Assembly (NCBI GenBank): GCA_021654635.1
Contig: AP025179.1
Coordinates: forward strand, 5,146,001 to 5,210,000
Length of the DNA: 64,000 nt
Origin: Mycobacterium kiyosense
GTDB taxonomy: Bacteria > Actinomycetota > Actinomycetes > Mycobacteriales > Mycobacteriaceae
Direction of reading: 5' to 3'
Shown: positions 53,440 to 62,917 of the stretch, piece by piece
Layout of the letters: each line of letters starts with the position of its first letter
Numbering within the stretch: position 1 is the first letter of the stretch
Program-made: the position numbers and the translations under genes
Notes under the pieces: generated by a model
What the model was told of the DNA's origin: nothing
Database searches by the model: none
The model's input: the letters and a program-made list of their open reading frames with translations, nothing else

Positions 53440-54363
53440 ATGAAACTCGCCAATTTCGTCCGCCTGCACTGGGCCGCGTTACGCGCGCTGCTGGTGCTGA
53501 CCGTGATCACCGGCCTGGGCTACCCGCTGTTCGTCTGGCTGGTCGCTCTGCTGCCGGGACTGCACGACAACGCCGAGGGTTCGATCCTGCGCGCCCACGG
53601 CACACCGGTCGGCAGCGAGCTGATCGGCCAGCAGTTCACCGACAAGGACGGCAACCCGCTGCCGCAGTACCTGCAGAGCCGCCCCTCTGCCGCGGGCGCC
53701 GGATATGATCCGCTCTCCTCGGGTGCAAGCAACCTGGGACCGGAGAGCATCGTCGACACACCCGCGGACCCCGCGCTGCTGGCGGCCGGAAAATCCGCAT
53801 CCGACGCCGGGTTCAAACCCAGCCTGCTGACCCAGGTGTGCACGCGCAGTGCCGCGATAGGCCGGCTGGAAGGCGTGGACGGCTCCCGTCCGTTCTGCAC
53901 CGGTGGCGGGGTGGGCGCGGTGCTGTCGGTGCTCGGTCCCCGCGACCAACGTGGCAACGTCGTGCATCCCACTCACGTCGTCAGCATCAACGAACCGTGC
54001 CAGACCACGACGGCGCCGTTTCAAACCATGTTCGAAGGTGTGCGGGTCGAGTGCGCCAAATACGGCGAGGACTACTCCACCGGCCAGATCGTTCCGATCC
54101 GCGGCGCCGCAGCCGCCAACCCGGCGGTACCCGCAGACGCGGTGACTGCCAGCGGCAGCGGCCTGGACCCGCACATCTCTCTGGCCTACGCAGACCTGCA
54201 GGCCGCACGGGTCGCCAAGGCACGCGGTATCAGCGCCGAACAGGTGCGTGCCGTGATCCGCGACAACCAGGAGGGCCGGGAACTCGGATTCCTGGGCGAG
54301 CCGGCGGTAAACGTCCTGCGAGTCAACCTCGAGCTGGACCGCAAGTACCCGGTAAGCCACTAG
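53440..54363 (+). CDS. kdpC: K+-transporting ATPase subunit KdpC, extended form
   Basis: 307 residues, against about 190 in M. tuberculosis and E. coli as I recall. Core features are kept: one N-terminal transmembrane helix (about 15-38), GSELIGQQF, LQSRPSAAGAGYDPLSSGASNLGP, and the C-terminal VTASGSGLDPHIS, GFLGEPAVNVLRVNLELD. An insert of about 100 residues (about 105-215, four Cys, LLTQVCTRSAAIGRLEGVDGS...) separates the two conserved halves. Longer KdpC proteins exist in other actinobacteria. Function of the insert is unknown. Confidence 0.9.
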   Translation: MKLANFVRLHWAALRALLVLTVITGLGYPLFVWLVALLPGLHDNAEGSILRAHGTPVGSELIGQQFTDKDGNPLPQYLQSRPSAAGAGYDPLSSGASNLGPESIVDTPADPALLAAGKSASDAGFKPSLLTQVCTRSAAIGRLEGVDGSRPFCTGGGVGAVLSVLGPRDQRGNVVHPTHVVSINEPCQTTTAPFQTMFEGVRVECAKYGEDYSTGQIVPIRGAAAANPAVPADAVTASGSGLDPHISLAYADLQAARVAKARGISAEQVRAVIRDNQEGRELGFLGEPAVNVLRVNLELDRKYPVSH

Positions 54364-54379
54364 CCCGCCGACTCGGGCA

Positions 54380-55069
54380 ATGACACCGTTGGTGAAGGTC
54401 TTGGTGGTCGACGTCGAACCACACCTGCTGCGGTCCCTGCGCAACGCGTTGGCCGGGCAGGGCTACCAGGTGGTCACCGCCGATTCCGGCGCCGCCGGTC
54501 TGCGTGCCGCGGTCACACACGACCCGGCCGTCGCGGTGCTGGATTTCGCGCTACCGGATATGCCCGGCGTGCAGATGCTGCGAAAGCTGCGGCGACGCAC
54601 CACCGCACCGGTGCTGGTGTTGTCGGACCGCTCCAGACCAAGCGACAAAGTGCAGGCATTGGATGCCGGCGCAGACGATTACGTGACCAAACCCTTTGAC
54701 ATGGAAGAGTTTCTGGCCAGGTTGCGGGCCGCCATCCGACGCGCCAAGGTGGCCGATGCCGCCGAGCAGGTGGTCGAGACGGCCTCGTTCACCGTCGACC
54801 TGCGGGCCAAGAAGGTGTCCAGGGACGGAGCCGACATACACCTGACGCCCACCGAGTGGAACATCCTTGAGCTGTTGGCGCGCAACCGCGGCAGGCTTGT
54901 GCAGCGCGAGATGCTGCTGGACGCGGTTCGCGGACCTACCCACCCGACCGGAACCACCTACCTGCGGGTCTACCTCGCCCAGCTGCGGCGCAAGCTCGAA
55001 CCCGACCCATCCCACCCCATCCACCTGGTCACCGAGGCGGGCATGGGATACCGCTTCGAGCAGCGATGA
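54380..55069 (+). CDS. Second KdpE-like response regulator with atypical receiver
   Basis: 229 residues, OmpR/KdpE family. The receiver has the phosphoacceptor-type Asp55 (VLDFALPD) and Lys104 (VTKPFD) but the acidic pocket reads D11-V12-E13 in place of the usual Asp-Asp pair, so Mg2+ binding and phosphorylation may be impaired. The winged-helix domain is complete (LTPTEWNILELLARNRGR; YLRVYLAQLRRKLE). It is a paralogue of the true kdpE at 57673 (about half of the positions shared by eye). It lies between kdpC and kdpD. Confidence 0.85.
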   Translation: MTPLVKVLVVDVEPHLLRSLRNALAGQGYQVVTADSGAAGLRAAVTHDPAVAVLDFALPDMPGVQMLRKLRRRTTAPVLVLSDRSRPSDKVQALDAGADDYVTKPFDMEEFLARLRAAIRRAKVADAAEQVVETASFTVDLRAKKVSRDGADIHLTPTEWNILELLARNRGRLVQREMLLDAVRGPTHPTGTTYLRVYLAQLRRKLEPDPSHPIHLVTEAGMGYRFEQR

Positions 55070-55132
55070 CCCCGTCGCCGGTGCGAACCCGACGGCGGTT
55101 TCGCGGTCCGAACCAGCCCCGCGGGAGGGATG

Positions 55133-57676
55133 ATGGTTGACGTGAGCGCCAGCGACCCCCGGGCCAAACGCGGCGAGCTGCGCATCTATCTCGGCGCGGC
55201 ACCGGGGGTCGGCAAGACCTTCGCGATGCTCGGCGAGGCGCACCGGCGCCTGGAACGCGGCACCGACGTGGTGGCCGCCGTGGTCGAGACACACGGCCGG
55301 GCGAAAACCGCCGAAATGCTGCGCGGTATCGAGGTCATCCCGCCGCGCTACATCGAATACCGCGGTACCAGCTTCCCGGAACTGGATGTTCCCGCGGTGC
55401 TCGCCCGCCGTCCGCAGGTGGTCCTGGTCGACGAACTCGCGCACACCAACACCCCCGGTAGCAAGAACCCCAAGCGCTGGCAGGACGTCGAAGAGTTGCT
55501 CGACGCCGGCATCGCCGTGATCTCCACGGTCAACATTCAGCACCTGGAAAGCCTGAACGACGTTGTCGCCGAGATCACCGGCATCGAGCAGAAGGAAACC
55601 ATCCCGGACTCCATCGTGCGCCAGGCCGCGCAGGTCGAGCTGATCGATATCACGCCGGAAGCCCTGCGGCGCAGGTTGTCCCACGGAAATGTGTACACGT
55701 CCGAACGCATCGACGCCGCGCTGTCCAACTATTTCCGCCGCGGAAACCTCACCGCCCTAAGGGAATTGGCGTTGCTATGGCTGGCCGACCAGGTCGACAC
55801 CGCGTTGGCGAAATACCGGGCGGAGAACAAGATCACCGACATCTGGGAGGCGCGCGAGCGCGTCGTGGTGGCGGTTACGGGCGGTCCCGAGTCCGAGACG
55901 TTGGTGCGGCGCGCGTCGCGGATCGCCTCCAAGTCCAGCGCCGAATTGATGGTGGTGCATGTGCTGCGCGGCGACGGTCTGGTCGGCCTCTCCGAAGGCC
56001 GGATGGGCAAACTGCGCGAGCTGGCCAACAGTCTGGACGCCTCGCTGCATACCGTGCTCGGTGACGACGTGCCCTCGGCGCTGCTCGATTTCGCCCGACA
56101 GATCAACGCAACTCAGTTGGTGATCGGAACCTCGAGACGTCCCCGCTGGGCACGCATCTTCGACGAGGGCATCGGCCCATCCATCGTGGAGCACTCCGGC
56201 AAGATCGATGTGCATCTCGTCACGCACGAGGAGTCCCGGCGCGGGGTGCGCACCGCACCGATCGCACCGCCGACCCGGCGCGTCGCGTCCTGGCTGGCCG
56301 CCGTTGTCATCCCGTCGATGATCTGTGTGGTCACCGTCAGCGAACTGGACCGGTTCCTGAACAACGGCGGCGAGAGCGCCCTGTTCTTCATCGGGGTGCT
56401 GCTGGTAGGTCTGCTGGGAGGTGTTGCGCCGGCGATACTTTCGGCGGTCCTGTCCGGGTTGCTGCTGAATTACTTTCTCATCGCACCCCGGCACAGCTTC
56501 ACCATCTCCGAACCCAACAGCGCGATCACCGAACTGGTGCTGCTGATGATCGCGGTGGCGGTGGCCGTTCTGGTCGACGGCGCGGCCAAACGCGCCCGCG
56601 AGGCCCGGCTGGCCTCGCAGGAAGCCGAGTTGTTGACGCTGTTCGCCGGTTCGGTGCTGCGCGGTGCGGATCCTCAGACGTTATTGGAGCGGGTGCGTGA
56701 GACATATGCGCAGCGCGCGGTCGCCATGTTGCGCGAGCAGGGCGGCCAGAGCCGGGTCGTCGCGGCGGTCGGTGAGAATCCCTGTACCACAGTCGATTCC
56801 GCCGACACCGCGATCGAGGTGGGCGACGACGAATTCTGGATGCTGCTGGCCGGCCGCAAACTCTCGGTGCGAGATCGGCGGGTGCTCGGTGCGGTCGCCA
56901 AACAGGCCGCCGGCCTGGTCCGGCAGCGCGAACTCACCGAAGAGGCCAGCCGCGCCGAGGCCATCGTGCGCGCCGACGACCTCAGGCGATCCCTGCTGTC
57001 GGCCGTGAGCCACGATCTGCGCACCCCCCCCTGGCGGCGGCCAAGGTCGCGGTGTCCAGCCTGCGCGCCGGTGATGTCGCCTTCTCCCCCCGAGGACACC
57101 GCCGAATTGCTGGCCACCATCGAGGAATCCATCGACCAGCTCACCGCCCTGGTGGGCAACCTGCTCGACTCGTCGCGACTGGCCGCCGGCGTGGTGCGCC
57201 CCGACCTGAACCGCGTGTATCTGGAAGAGGTGGTACAGCGTGCGCTGGTCAGCATCAGCAGGGGCGCAACCGGATTCGTCCGATCCGCGATCGACCGCGT
57301 CAAGGTCGACGTCGGCGACGCGGTGGTGCTGGCCGACGCCGGGTTGCTGGAGCGCGTGCTGGCCAACCTGATCGACAACGCGCTGCGCTACGCGCCGGGC
57401 TCCGTGGTCCGGGTCAACGCCGGTCGGGTCGGGGATCGAGTGCTCATCAACGTCATCGACGAGGGCCCGGGCATCCCGCCGGGCACCGAAGAGGAGATCT
57501 TCGGCGCCTTTCAGCGCCTCGGCGATCACGACAACAGCACCGGGGTGGGCCTGGGCATGTCGGTGGCACGCGGCTTCGTCGAGGCCATGGGCGGCGTGAT
57601 CGCTGCCGGCGACACCCCGGGCGGCGGGCTGACGGTGACGGTGGATCTACCTGCGCCGCCGAAGGACGTCCGTTGA
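55133..57676 (+). CDS. kdpD: Sensor histidine kinase KdpD
   Basis: About 847 residues. Order: KdpD N-terminal P-loop domain (GAAPGVGKTFAMLGEAHRR; DELAHTNTPGS), USP-like domain (about 245-360), four transmembrane helices (about 385-490), GAF-like region, dimerisation helix with His627 in SAVSHDLRTP, then N and G boxes (NLIDNALRYAPG; DEGPGIPPG; GVGLGMSVARGF). Directly after the His motif about 19 residues are scrambled: two extra C in the C8 run near 57023-57030 and one extra near 57082-57087 shift the frame and restore it. Corrected it would read LRTPLAAAKVAVSSLRAGDV. ATG 55133 used; 55130 and GTG 55142 are alternatives. Confidence 0.92.
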   Translation: MVDVSASDPRAKRGELRIYLGAAPGVGKTFAMLGEAHRRLERGTDVVAAVVETHGRAKTAEMLRGIEVIPPRYIEYRGTSFPELDVPAVLARRPQVVLVDELAHTNTPGSKNPKRWQDVEELLDAGIAVISTVNIQHLESLNDVVAEITGIEQKETIPDSIVRQAAQVELIDITPEALRRRLSHGNVYTSERIDAALSNYFRRGNLTALRELALLWLADQVDTALAKYRAENKITDIWEARERVVVAVTGGPESETLVRRASRIASKSSAELMVVHVLRGDGLVGLSEGRMGKLRELANSLDASLHTVLGDDVPSALLDFARQINATQLVIGTSRRPRWARIFDEGIGPSIVEHSGKIDVHLVTHEESRRGVRTAPIAPPTRRVASWLAAVVIPSMICVVTVSELDRFLNNGGESALFFIGVLLVGLLGGVAPAILSAVLSGLLLNYFLIAPRHSFTISEPNSAITELVLLMIAVAVAVLVDGAAKRAREARLASQEAELLTLFAGSVLRGADPQTLLERVRETYAQRAVAMLREQGGQSRVVAAVGENPCTTVDSADTAIEVGDDEFWMLLAGRKLSVRDRRVLGAVAKQAAGLVRQRELTEEASRAEAIVRADDLRRSLLSAVSHDLRTPPWRRPRSRCPACAPVMSPSPPEDTAELLATIEESIDQLTALVGNLLDSSRLAAGVVRPDLNRVYLEEVVQRALVSISRGATGFVRSAIDRVKVDVGDAVVLADAGLLERVLANLIDNALRYAPGSVVRVNAGRVGDRVLINVIDEGPGIPPGTEEEIFGAFQRLGDHDNSTGVGLGMSVARGFVEAMGGVIAAGDTPGGGLTVTVDLPAPPKDVR

Positions 57677-58353
57677 CTCGCGTACTGGTGATCGACGACG
57701 AACCGCACATCCTGCGTGCGCTGCGGATCAACCTGTCGGTGCGCGGCTACGAGGTGGTGACCGCGTCGACCGGCGCCGGAGCGTTGCGCGCCGCCGCCGA
57801 ACATCCCCCGGACGTGGTGATCCTGGACCTCGGCTTGCCCGACATCTCAGGCATCGAAGTGCTGGGCGGGTTGCGCGGCTGGCTCAGCGCACCTGTCATC
57901 GTGCTGTCGGCGCGCACCGACGCGTCGGACAAGGTGCAGGCTCTGGACGCCGGAGCCGACGACTACGTCACCAAACCCTTCGGGATGGACGAATTCCTGG
58001 CCCGGCTTCGGGCGGCGGTGCGCCGCAGCACCACCGCGTTGGAGGTGGAGCAGCCGGTCGTCGAAACGGATTCGTTCACAGTGGATCTGGCCGCCAAGAA
58101 GGTGACCAAGAACGGCGCCGAGGTGCATCTCACGCCCACCGAGTGGGGCATGCTCGACGTGCTGGTGCGCAATCGGGGCAAGCTGGTGGGCCGCGAGGAG
58201 TTGCTCAAGGAGGTGTGGGGTCCGGCGTATGCGACCGAAACCCATTATCTGCGTGTGTATTTGGCGCAACTGCGGCGCAAGCTCGAGGACGATCCGTCCC
58301 ATCCCAAGCATCTGCTGACCGAGTCCGGGATGGGCTACCGGTTCGAGGCGTGA
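57673..58353 (+). CDS. kdpE: Response regulator KdpE
   Basis: 226 residues from a TTG start that overlaps the kdpD stop (TTGA). Intact receiver: Asp8-Asp9-Glu10, phosphoacceptor Asp52 (ILDLGLPD), Lys101 (VTKPFG); complete winged-helix domain ending ESGMGYRFEA. Controls kdpFABC with KdpD. The length equals that of M. tuberculosis KdpE. In M. tuberculosis kdpDE is divergent from kdpFABC; here all lie on one strand. Confidence 0.95.
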   Translation: MTRVLVIDDEPHILRALRINLSVRGYEVVTASTGAGALRAAAEHPPDVVILDLGLPDISGIEVLGGLRGWLSAPVIVLSARTDASDKVQALDAGADDYVTKPFGMDEFLARLRAAVRRSTTALEVEQPVVETDSFTVDLAAKKVTKNGAEVHLTPTEWGMLDVLVRNRGKLVGREELLKEVWGPAYATETHYLRVYLAQLRRKLEDDPSHPKHLLTESGMGYRFEA

Positions 58354-58540
58354 GCCGCCCGCATCGTCACACGCCGGAAAGGCTGAGCGGATCCCTGCGA
58401 TCAGCCGCCGTGCGACGCCCGAGTTCGACGCCGCCATGGTCCGGCAAACTCCTGCCGCAAAATGCTGGCCGCAAGCTGGCCCGACTGCTATGGTCTGCAC
58501 GCAAGTTAATCCTGGTTCCACCTGGTCGGGGGGAGGTGAC

Positions 58541-59407
58541 TTGACCGCTGCCGTCGATCCGCCCGCGCGAGCTGTCGAGCGTTCGGCCATCGGCGAAGTC
58601 ATCGACTGGTTTCGCCGCTATGTGCGCAATCACCCGCTCTTATCGCTGAACACAGTCGGTAAGCAGTTCGTGCTGGGGGTGCGGGCCATCCAGTACCTGT
58701 TCGTCGGCCTGGTGACCCGTAAGTTCATGTTCGGGGAGTTCATCGAGCAGACCTGGTTCATGACCAGCACGGCGTTCACCCCCACCGTTTTGGTGACCAT
58801 CCCGATCGGCGTCACCTTGTCCATCCAGTTCAGTTTGCTGGCCGGACAGGTCGGCGCCGCCTCGCTGTCCGGCGCCGCCGATGGGCTGGTGATCATCCGG
58901 CAGGGGGCGCCGCTGGTGGCGGCGCTGATCATGGCGGCGGCGGTGGGCTCGGCGGTCTGCGCGGACCTGGGCGCCCGGACAATGCGCGAGGAAATCGCGG
59001 CGATGGAGGTGATGGGAGTCTCCCCGCTGCAGCGCATGGTGGTTCCCCGACTGGCGGCGGTCATCCTGATCGGGATTGCGTTGACGGGTACGACGATGTT
59101 TGTCGGCTACCTCGCGGGCTACGTGTTCAACGTTTATATGCAGAACGGCGCTCCGGGATCGTTCATCGCCACGTTCTCCTCGTTCGCCACCGTCGACGAC
59201 CTGGTGTTGGCAATGTTGAAAGCGGTGGTCTACGGCGTGATCGTGGCGATCGTGGCCTGTGAGAAGGGCCTCGATACGCGCGGCGGCCCCGCCGGCGTGG
59301 CGAACTCGGTGAACGCAGCGGTGGTCGAATCCGTGCTGCTGCTGATGATCGTCAACGTGCTGATGAGCCAAATGTGGCTGCTCATCTTCCCGCGGCAGAC
59401 CATCTAA
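58541..59407 (+). CDS. YrbE-A / MlaE-type permease of an mce operon
   Basis: 288 residues, starting at TTG 58541 with GGGGGAGG five bases upstream. MlaE-family inner membrane permease: about six helices, with the family motif LGARTMREEIAAMEVMGVSP near the centre and GGPAGVANSVNAAVV near the end. Forms the membrane part of the Mce lipid importer together with YrbE-B and a shared ATPase. The Mce class (1-4 or other) cannot be set from this sequence. Begins 187 bp after kdpE. Confidence 0.9.
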   Translation: MTAAVDPPARAVERSAIGEVIDWFRRYVRNHPLLSLNTVGKQFVLGVRAIQYLFVGLVTRKFMFGEFIEQTWFMTSTAFTPTVLVTIPIGVTLSIQFSLLAGQVGAASLSGAADGLVIIRQGAPLVAALIMAAAVGSAVCADLGARTMREEIAAMEVMGVSPLQRMVVPRLAAVILIGIALTGTTMFVGYLAGYVFNVYMQNGAPGSFIATFSSFATVDDLVLAMLKAVVYGVIVAIVACEKGLDTRGGPAGVANSVNAAVVESVLLLMIVNVLMSQMWLLIFPRQTI

Positions 59408-59408
59408 C

Positions 59409-60268
59409 ATGGCTGCCCCCGCGGCGTTCAAAAAATCCGAGCCGTGTTCAGCTGATCAAGGCTGCCGGCGCCATGGGCCATGGGGTGGGCCGGGCCGGCC
59501 ACATGGTTTATTTCTTCGGCAAGATCGTCGCCTCGATCCCGGGCATGCTGCGCGACTTCCGGCGGGAAATGCTGCGACTGCTGGCCGACATCTCCTGGGG
59601 GGAACGGATCGATCGTCGTCGGCGGCGGCACCGTCAACGTCGCAGCGGTACTGGGGATCACGGCCGGCGCGCTGGTGGCCGTCGAGGGCTACAACGCGCT
59701 GAATCTGCTGGGCCTCGGCCCGGCGACGGGCCTGATCTCGTCGTTCGCCACGACGCGCGAACTGGCGCCGGTGATGATCGCGATGGCGTTCATCGCCCAG
59801 GCGGGATGCCGGTTCACCGCGCAACTGGGCGCGATGCGAATCAACGACGAAATCGACGCACTCGAGGTGCTCGGCATCAATTCCGTGGCCTACCTGGTGG
59901 TCACCCGGGTCACGGCGTCCGTCATCGCGGTCATCCCGTTATTCCTGACCGCCCTGGGTTTGACCTACTTGACCAGCCAGCTGGTCAGCATGGCCAACGG
60001 TCAGGCCCCCGGGTCGTATCTGCATTATTTCTCCGTGGGCCTCAGCGGCCGCGATGTGGTGTACGCGACCATCAAGGCCGTAATTTTCGTCTTCATCTCC
60101 TCGACGATGCAGTGCTATTACGGCTTTTTCGCCAGCGGCGGTCCCGCCGGGGTCGGGATAGCCGCGGGGCGGGCCATGCGATCGAGTCTGACCGTCGTGA
60201 TCATCGCGAACATGCTGCTGACCATGGCGCTGTGGGGTGTTGAGTCCGGGGCGAGGTTCGGCGGGTAG
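59409..60268 (+). pseudogene. YrbE-B / MlaE-type permease with two homopolymer frameshifts
   Basis: Corrected length 285 residues. ATG 59409 encodes MAAPAAFK; one extra A in A6 at 59430-59435 and one extra G in G6 at about 59597-59602 split it into three frames, joined as NPSRVQLIKAAGAMGHGVG...LADISWGNGSIVVGGG. The rest is intact: TRELAPVMIAMAFIAQAG, the MlaE motif LGAMRINDEIDALEVLGINS and the C-terminal helices. Both lesions are single-base gains in runs, so a sequencing error is likely and the protein is probably functional in the organism. Confidence 0.8.
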
Positions 60269-60270
60269 CG

Positions 60271-61827
60271 ATGCCGAATTCATACGATTTCGACCCCCGC
60301 AGCCCGTCCAACCGGAGCCTTGTCTTCGTGGGCGTGTGTTTGACGATTGTCACGCTCCTGATCGCGGCGGCCATGGTCGCCAAATCGAAAGGCACATTCG
60401 ACAAACTGGTGCGCGTCAACATCGAGTTGGTCAATATCGGCGACGGTCTGCCGGAGCGTTCGGATGTGAAGTTCCGCGGGGTGCTGGTCGGGATGGTGTC
60501 CAGCATTTCCCCGTCCCGCAACGGACAGCCCAATATCGTCCATGTCGACCTGAAGCCCGGATACGCCGCCGGGATCCCCAACACCGTCACCGCACGGGTG
60601 GTGCCGGCCAACCTGTTCGCGGTGTCGGCGGTGCAATTGATCGACAACGGGAAGGGCTCGGCATCGCTGCGCAACGGCTCGGTGGTGCGCGAGGACAAGT
60701 CACTGCCCACGGTGTTGTTCCAGAACGTCTTGGCAAAACTCCACGACCTGCTGTTCGACGTCGCGCGCGATCGCAACGACCACACCATCGGGGTTCTGGA
60801 AGCACTCAGTGAGGCGACCCGCGGCCGCGGCCAGCAGCTGACCGACGCCGGACGCGACCTGAACCAGATTCTGGCGGAGCTGAACACGGTGGTCAGCGCC
60901 GATGCCAGCGGGCCGTCCACGCTGTCGGCGCTGACCGCGGCCGCGGCAGGCCTGCGCCGTGCCTCGCCCGAACTCTTCGACGCGCTGGACAGCTCGATTC
61001 GGCCGATGCGGACCTTCGCCGAGAAGCGGGTGCAATTGACCGATTTCCTGTCCGGGGGTCTGGGCACCGTCGGCACACTGGGCGATTCCTTCGATCATCA
61101 GACCGACCGGCTGATCACCATCAGCACCGAGCTGACACCTGCCCTCGGTGTGCTCGGCGAGCACGCCCGCGACTTCCACGGCATAGCCACCCGGATGAAG
61201 GTGTTCGCGAACAAGCTGTACGACGAAGGCTGGGATCCGGACGGCAACCGGCTGACCATCAAGGCCGTCGTCGCGCTCACCCCGAGCCGGCGCTACGTCC
61301 GCGCCGACTGCCCCCGTTACGGGGCGCTGGCCGGCCCCAGCTGCCAGACCGCGCCGGAAGTCCCGACGGCTCCGGACCTGTCTCCGGCGTTGGGGTCGCA
61401 GGGCGTTACTCTCCCGCCCGGGGTGACCGAGAACCGCCCCAACGTGACCCCGCCGCGACACTCCATGCCGGACGATCCGCAAGGGCCGGTGCCACCTGCA
61501 CCGGGACCCCGTCAGTTACCGCCCTTCCCACCCGGTTCCGCACAGTTGGGCGGCGGTCCCGGGTCGCCGGCCACCGAAGCCCCGGCCGCCCCAGCCGCCC
61601 CCGGCGTCCCGGCCGCCCCGGCGCCGGGATTTCCCGCGGAAGGGGCGATGCTGCCGGGCGCGGTCATCGGCGGCAATGTCGGTCCGGTCGGCAGCCACGA
61701 AGAGAAGGATCAACTCGGCCGCATCGTGGGCGGCGGACCGGCGAATTCGACCGTCGTGCTGTTGTTGGGCCCGGTGGCGCGCGACTCGACCGTCCACATC
61801 ACGTCGGATCTGCGAGGCGGCCAATGA
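60271..61827 (+). CDS. MceA-type MlaD-domain substrate-binding protein
   Basis: 518 residues. One N-terminal transmembrane/signal segment (about 16-38), an MlaD/Mce domain (about 42-125: RSDVKFRGVLVGMVSSI), an alpha-helical Mce region, and a long Pro/Ala/Gly-rich C-terminus (about 360-470) such as occurs in MceA and MceD proteins. Part of the periplasmic Mce tunnel. Overlaps mceB by ATGA. Confidence 0.9.
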   Translation: MPNSYDFDPRSPSNRSLVFVGVCLTIVTLLIAAAMVAKSKGTFDKLVRVNIELVNIGDGLPERSDVKFRGVLVGMVSSISPSRNGQPNIVHVDLKPGYAAGIPNTVTARVVPANLFAVSAVQLIDNGKGSASLRNGSVVREDKSLPTVLFQNVLAKLHDLLFDVARDRNDHTIGVLEALSEATRGRGQQLTDAGRDLNQILAELNTVVSADASGPSTLSALTAAAAGLRRASPELFDALDSSIRPMRTFAEKRVQLTDFLSGGLGTVGTLGDSFDHQTDRLITISTELTPALGVLGEHARDFHGIATRMKVFANKLYDEGWDPDGNRLTIKAVVALTPSRRYVRADCPRYGALAGPSCQTAPEVPTAPDLSPALGSQGVTLPPGVTENRPNVTPPRHSMPDDPQGPVPPAPGPRQLPPFPPGSAQLGGGPGSPATEAPAAPAAPGVPAAPAPGFPAEGAMLPGAVIGGNVGPVGSHEEKDQLGRIVGGGPANSTVVLLLGPVARDSTVHITSDLRGGQ

Positions 61828-62892
61828 GTTACCGCAAGCCATTCATCGGAACCGTGATCTTCCTGATCTTCGCCGTGACCGTCACCTGGATGGTGTTCGG
61901 CACCATGCGGCGCGAGGTCTCCGGTGAAACGAACACCTACTCGGCGATTTTCACCGATGTCTCCGGACTGAAAGTCGGCGATGACGTCCGGGTGGCCGGG
62001 GTCCGGGTCGGCCGAGTGGACAAGCTCGACCTGCTGGACGGCAACCTGGCCAAGGTCACCTTCCGGGTGCAGCGCAACCAGGTCCTGTATTCCGACACGA
62101 TCGCGTCGGTGACTTACCAGAACATCATCGGACAGCGCTACCTGGGGCTGTCGCCCGGTCCGGGCAGTAACCACCTGCCGCTGAAGGACGGCGGCCAGAT
62201 ACCCCGGGAGCGCACCAACCCGTCGCTCAACATCACCTACGTGCTCAACGGGTTCGAGCCGCTGTTCACCCAGTTGGATCCTCAGCAGGTGGACAACCTG
62301 ACCAACGCCATCATCCAAGCGTTCCAGGGGGATTCCAGCTCGATTCTGGTGTTGACCACCCAGACCTCGACGCTGGCCGAAACACTGGCCGGACCCGATG
62401 AGGTCCTCGGTGATCTGATCGGCAACCTCAACACTCTCACGGACAGTCTGGCCGCACAGAACACCAACCTGCAGACGATGATCCGCGAATCCCGCGGTGT
62501 GATGGCGGAATTGGCGGCCCGCCGCCAGGAACTGGTCGTATCAGTGGGATCGGTCAATTTCACGGTTGGCCGGCTGGCGACGATCGTCAACAACATCACC
62601 CCCCGACTTGCAGCAATTCGTCAGCCGCGAACCCGGTCTACTCGATTACGGCCTGCACGAAGGGCATCAGCGGTTGTCCTACATGGCAGCCAACATCCCT
62701 GCCATGCTCAAGGCGCTCGCCCGCGGCACCCAGGCGGGCAGCTACATCAACGGCTACGCGTGCGACATCGACTTCAGCCTGTGGCGCGGCCTGTTCCACT
62801 GGTTCCGCGCGTTCGTAGCGTCGGCCACCCCGGGCGATGGCGTCACCCCGGGTTACCTCAACAAGATCAAGCACTCACCGGTATGCAGGTAA
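61824..62892 (+). pseudogene. MceB-type protein with one frameshift
   Basis: Corrected length 355 residues. N-terminal anchor (about 8-27), MlaD domain with LKVGDDVRVAGVRVGRV, helical region with LAAQNTNLQTMIRESRGV. The frame shifts in the C6 run at about 62599-62604; removing one C turns NNITPRLAAIRQ into NNITPDLQQFVSREPG and continues to YACDIDFSLWRGLFHWF near the C-terminus, a normal MceB end. Probably an assembly error. Confidence 0.82.
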
Positions 62893-62917
62893 CCGCGATG
62901 TTCAACCGACCTCAGCT

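Noticed and set aside
57052..57672. Long N-terminal extension of kdpE in its own frame
   Set aside because: It overlaps the kdpD ATP-binding domain; only a stretch (SSLRAGDVAFSP) belongs to kdpD after correction of the run errors. TTG 57673 gives the family length.
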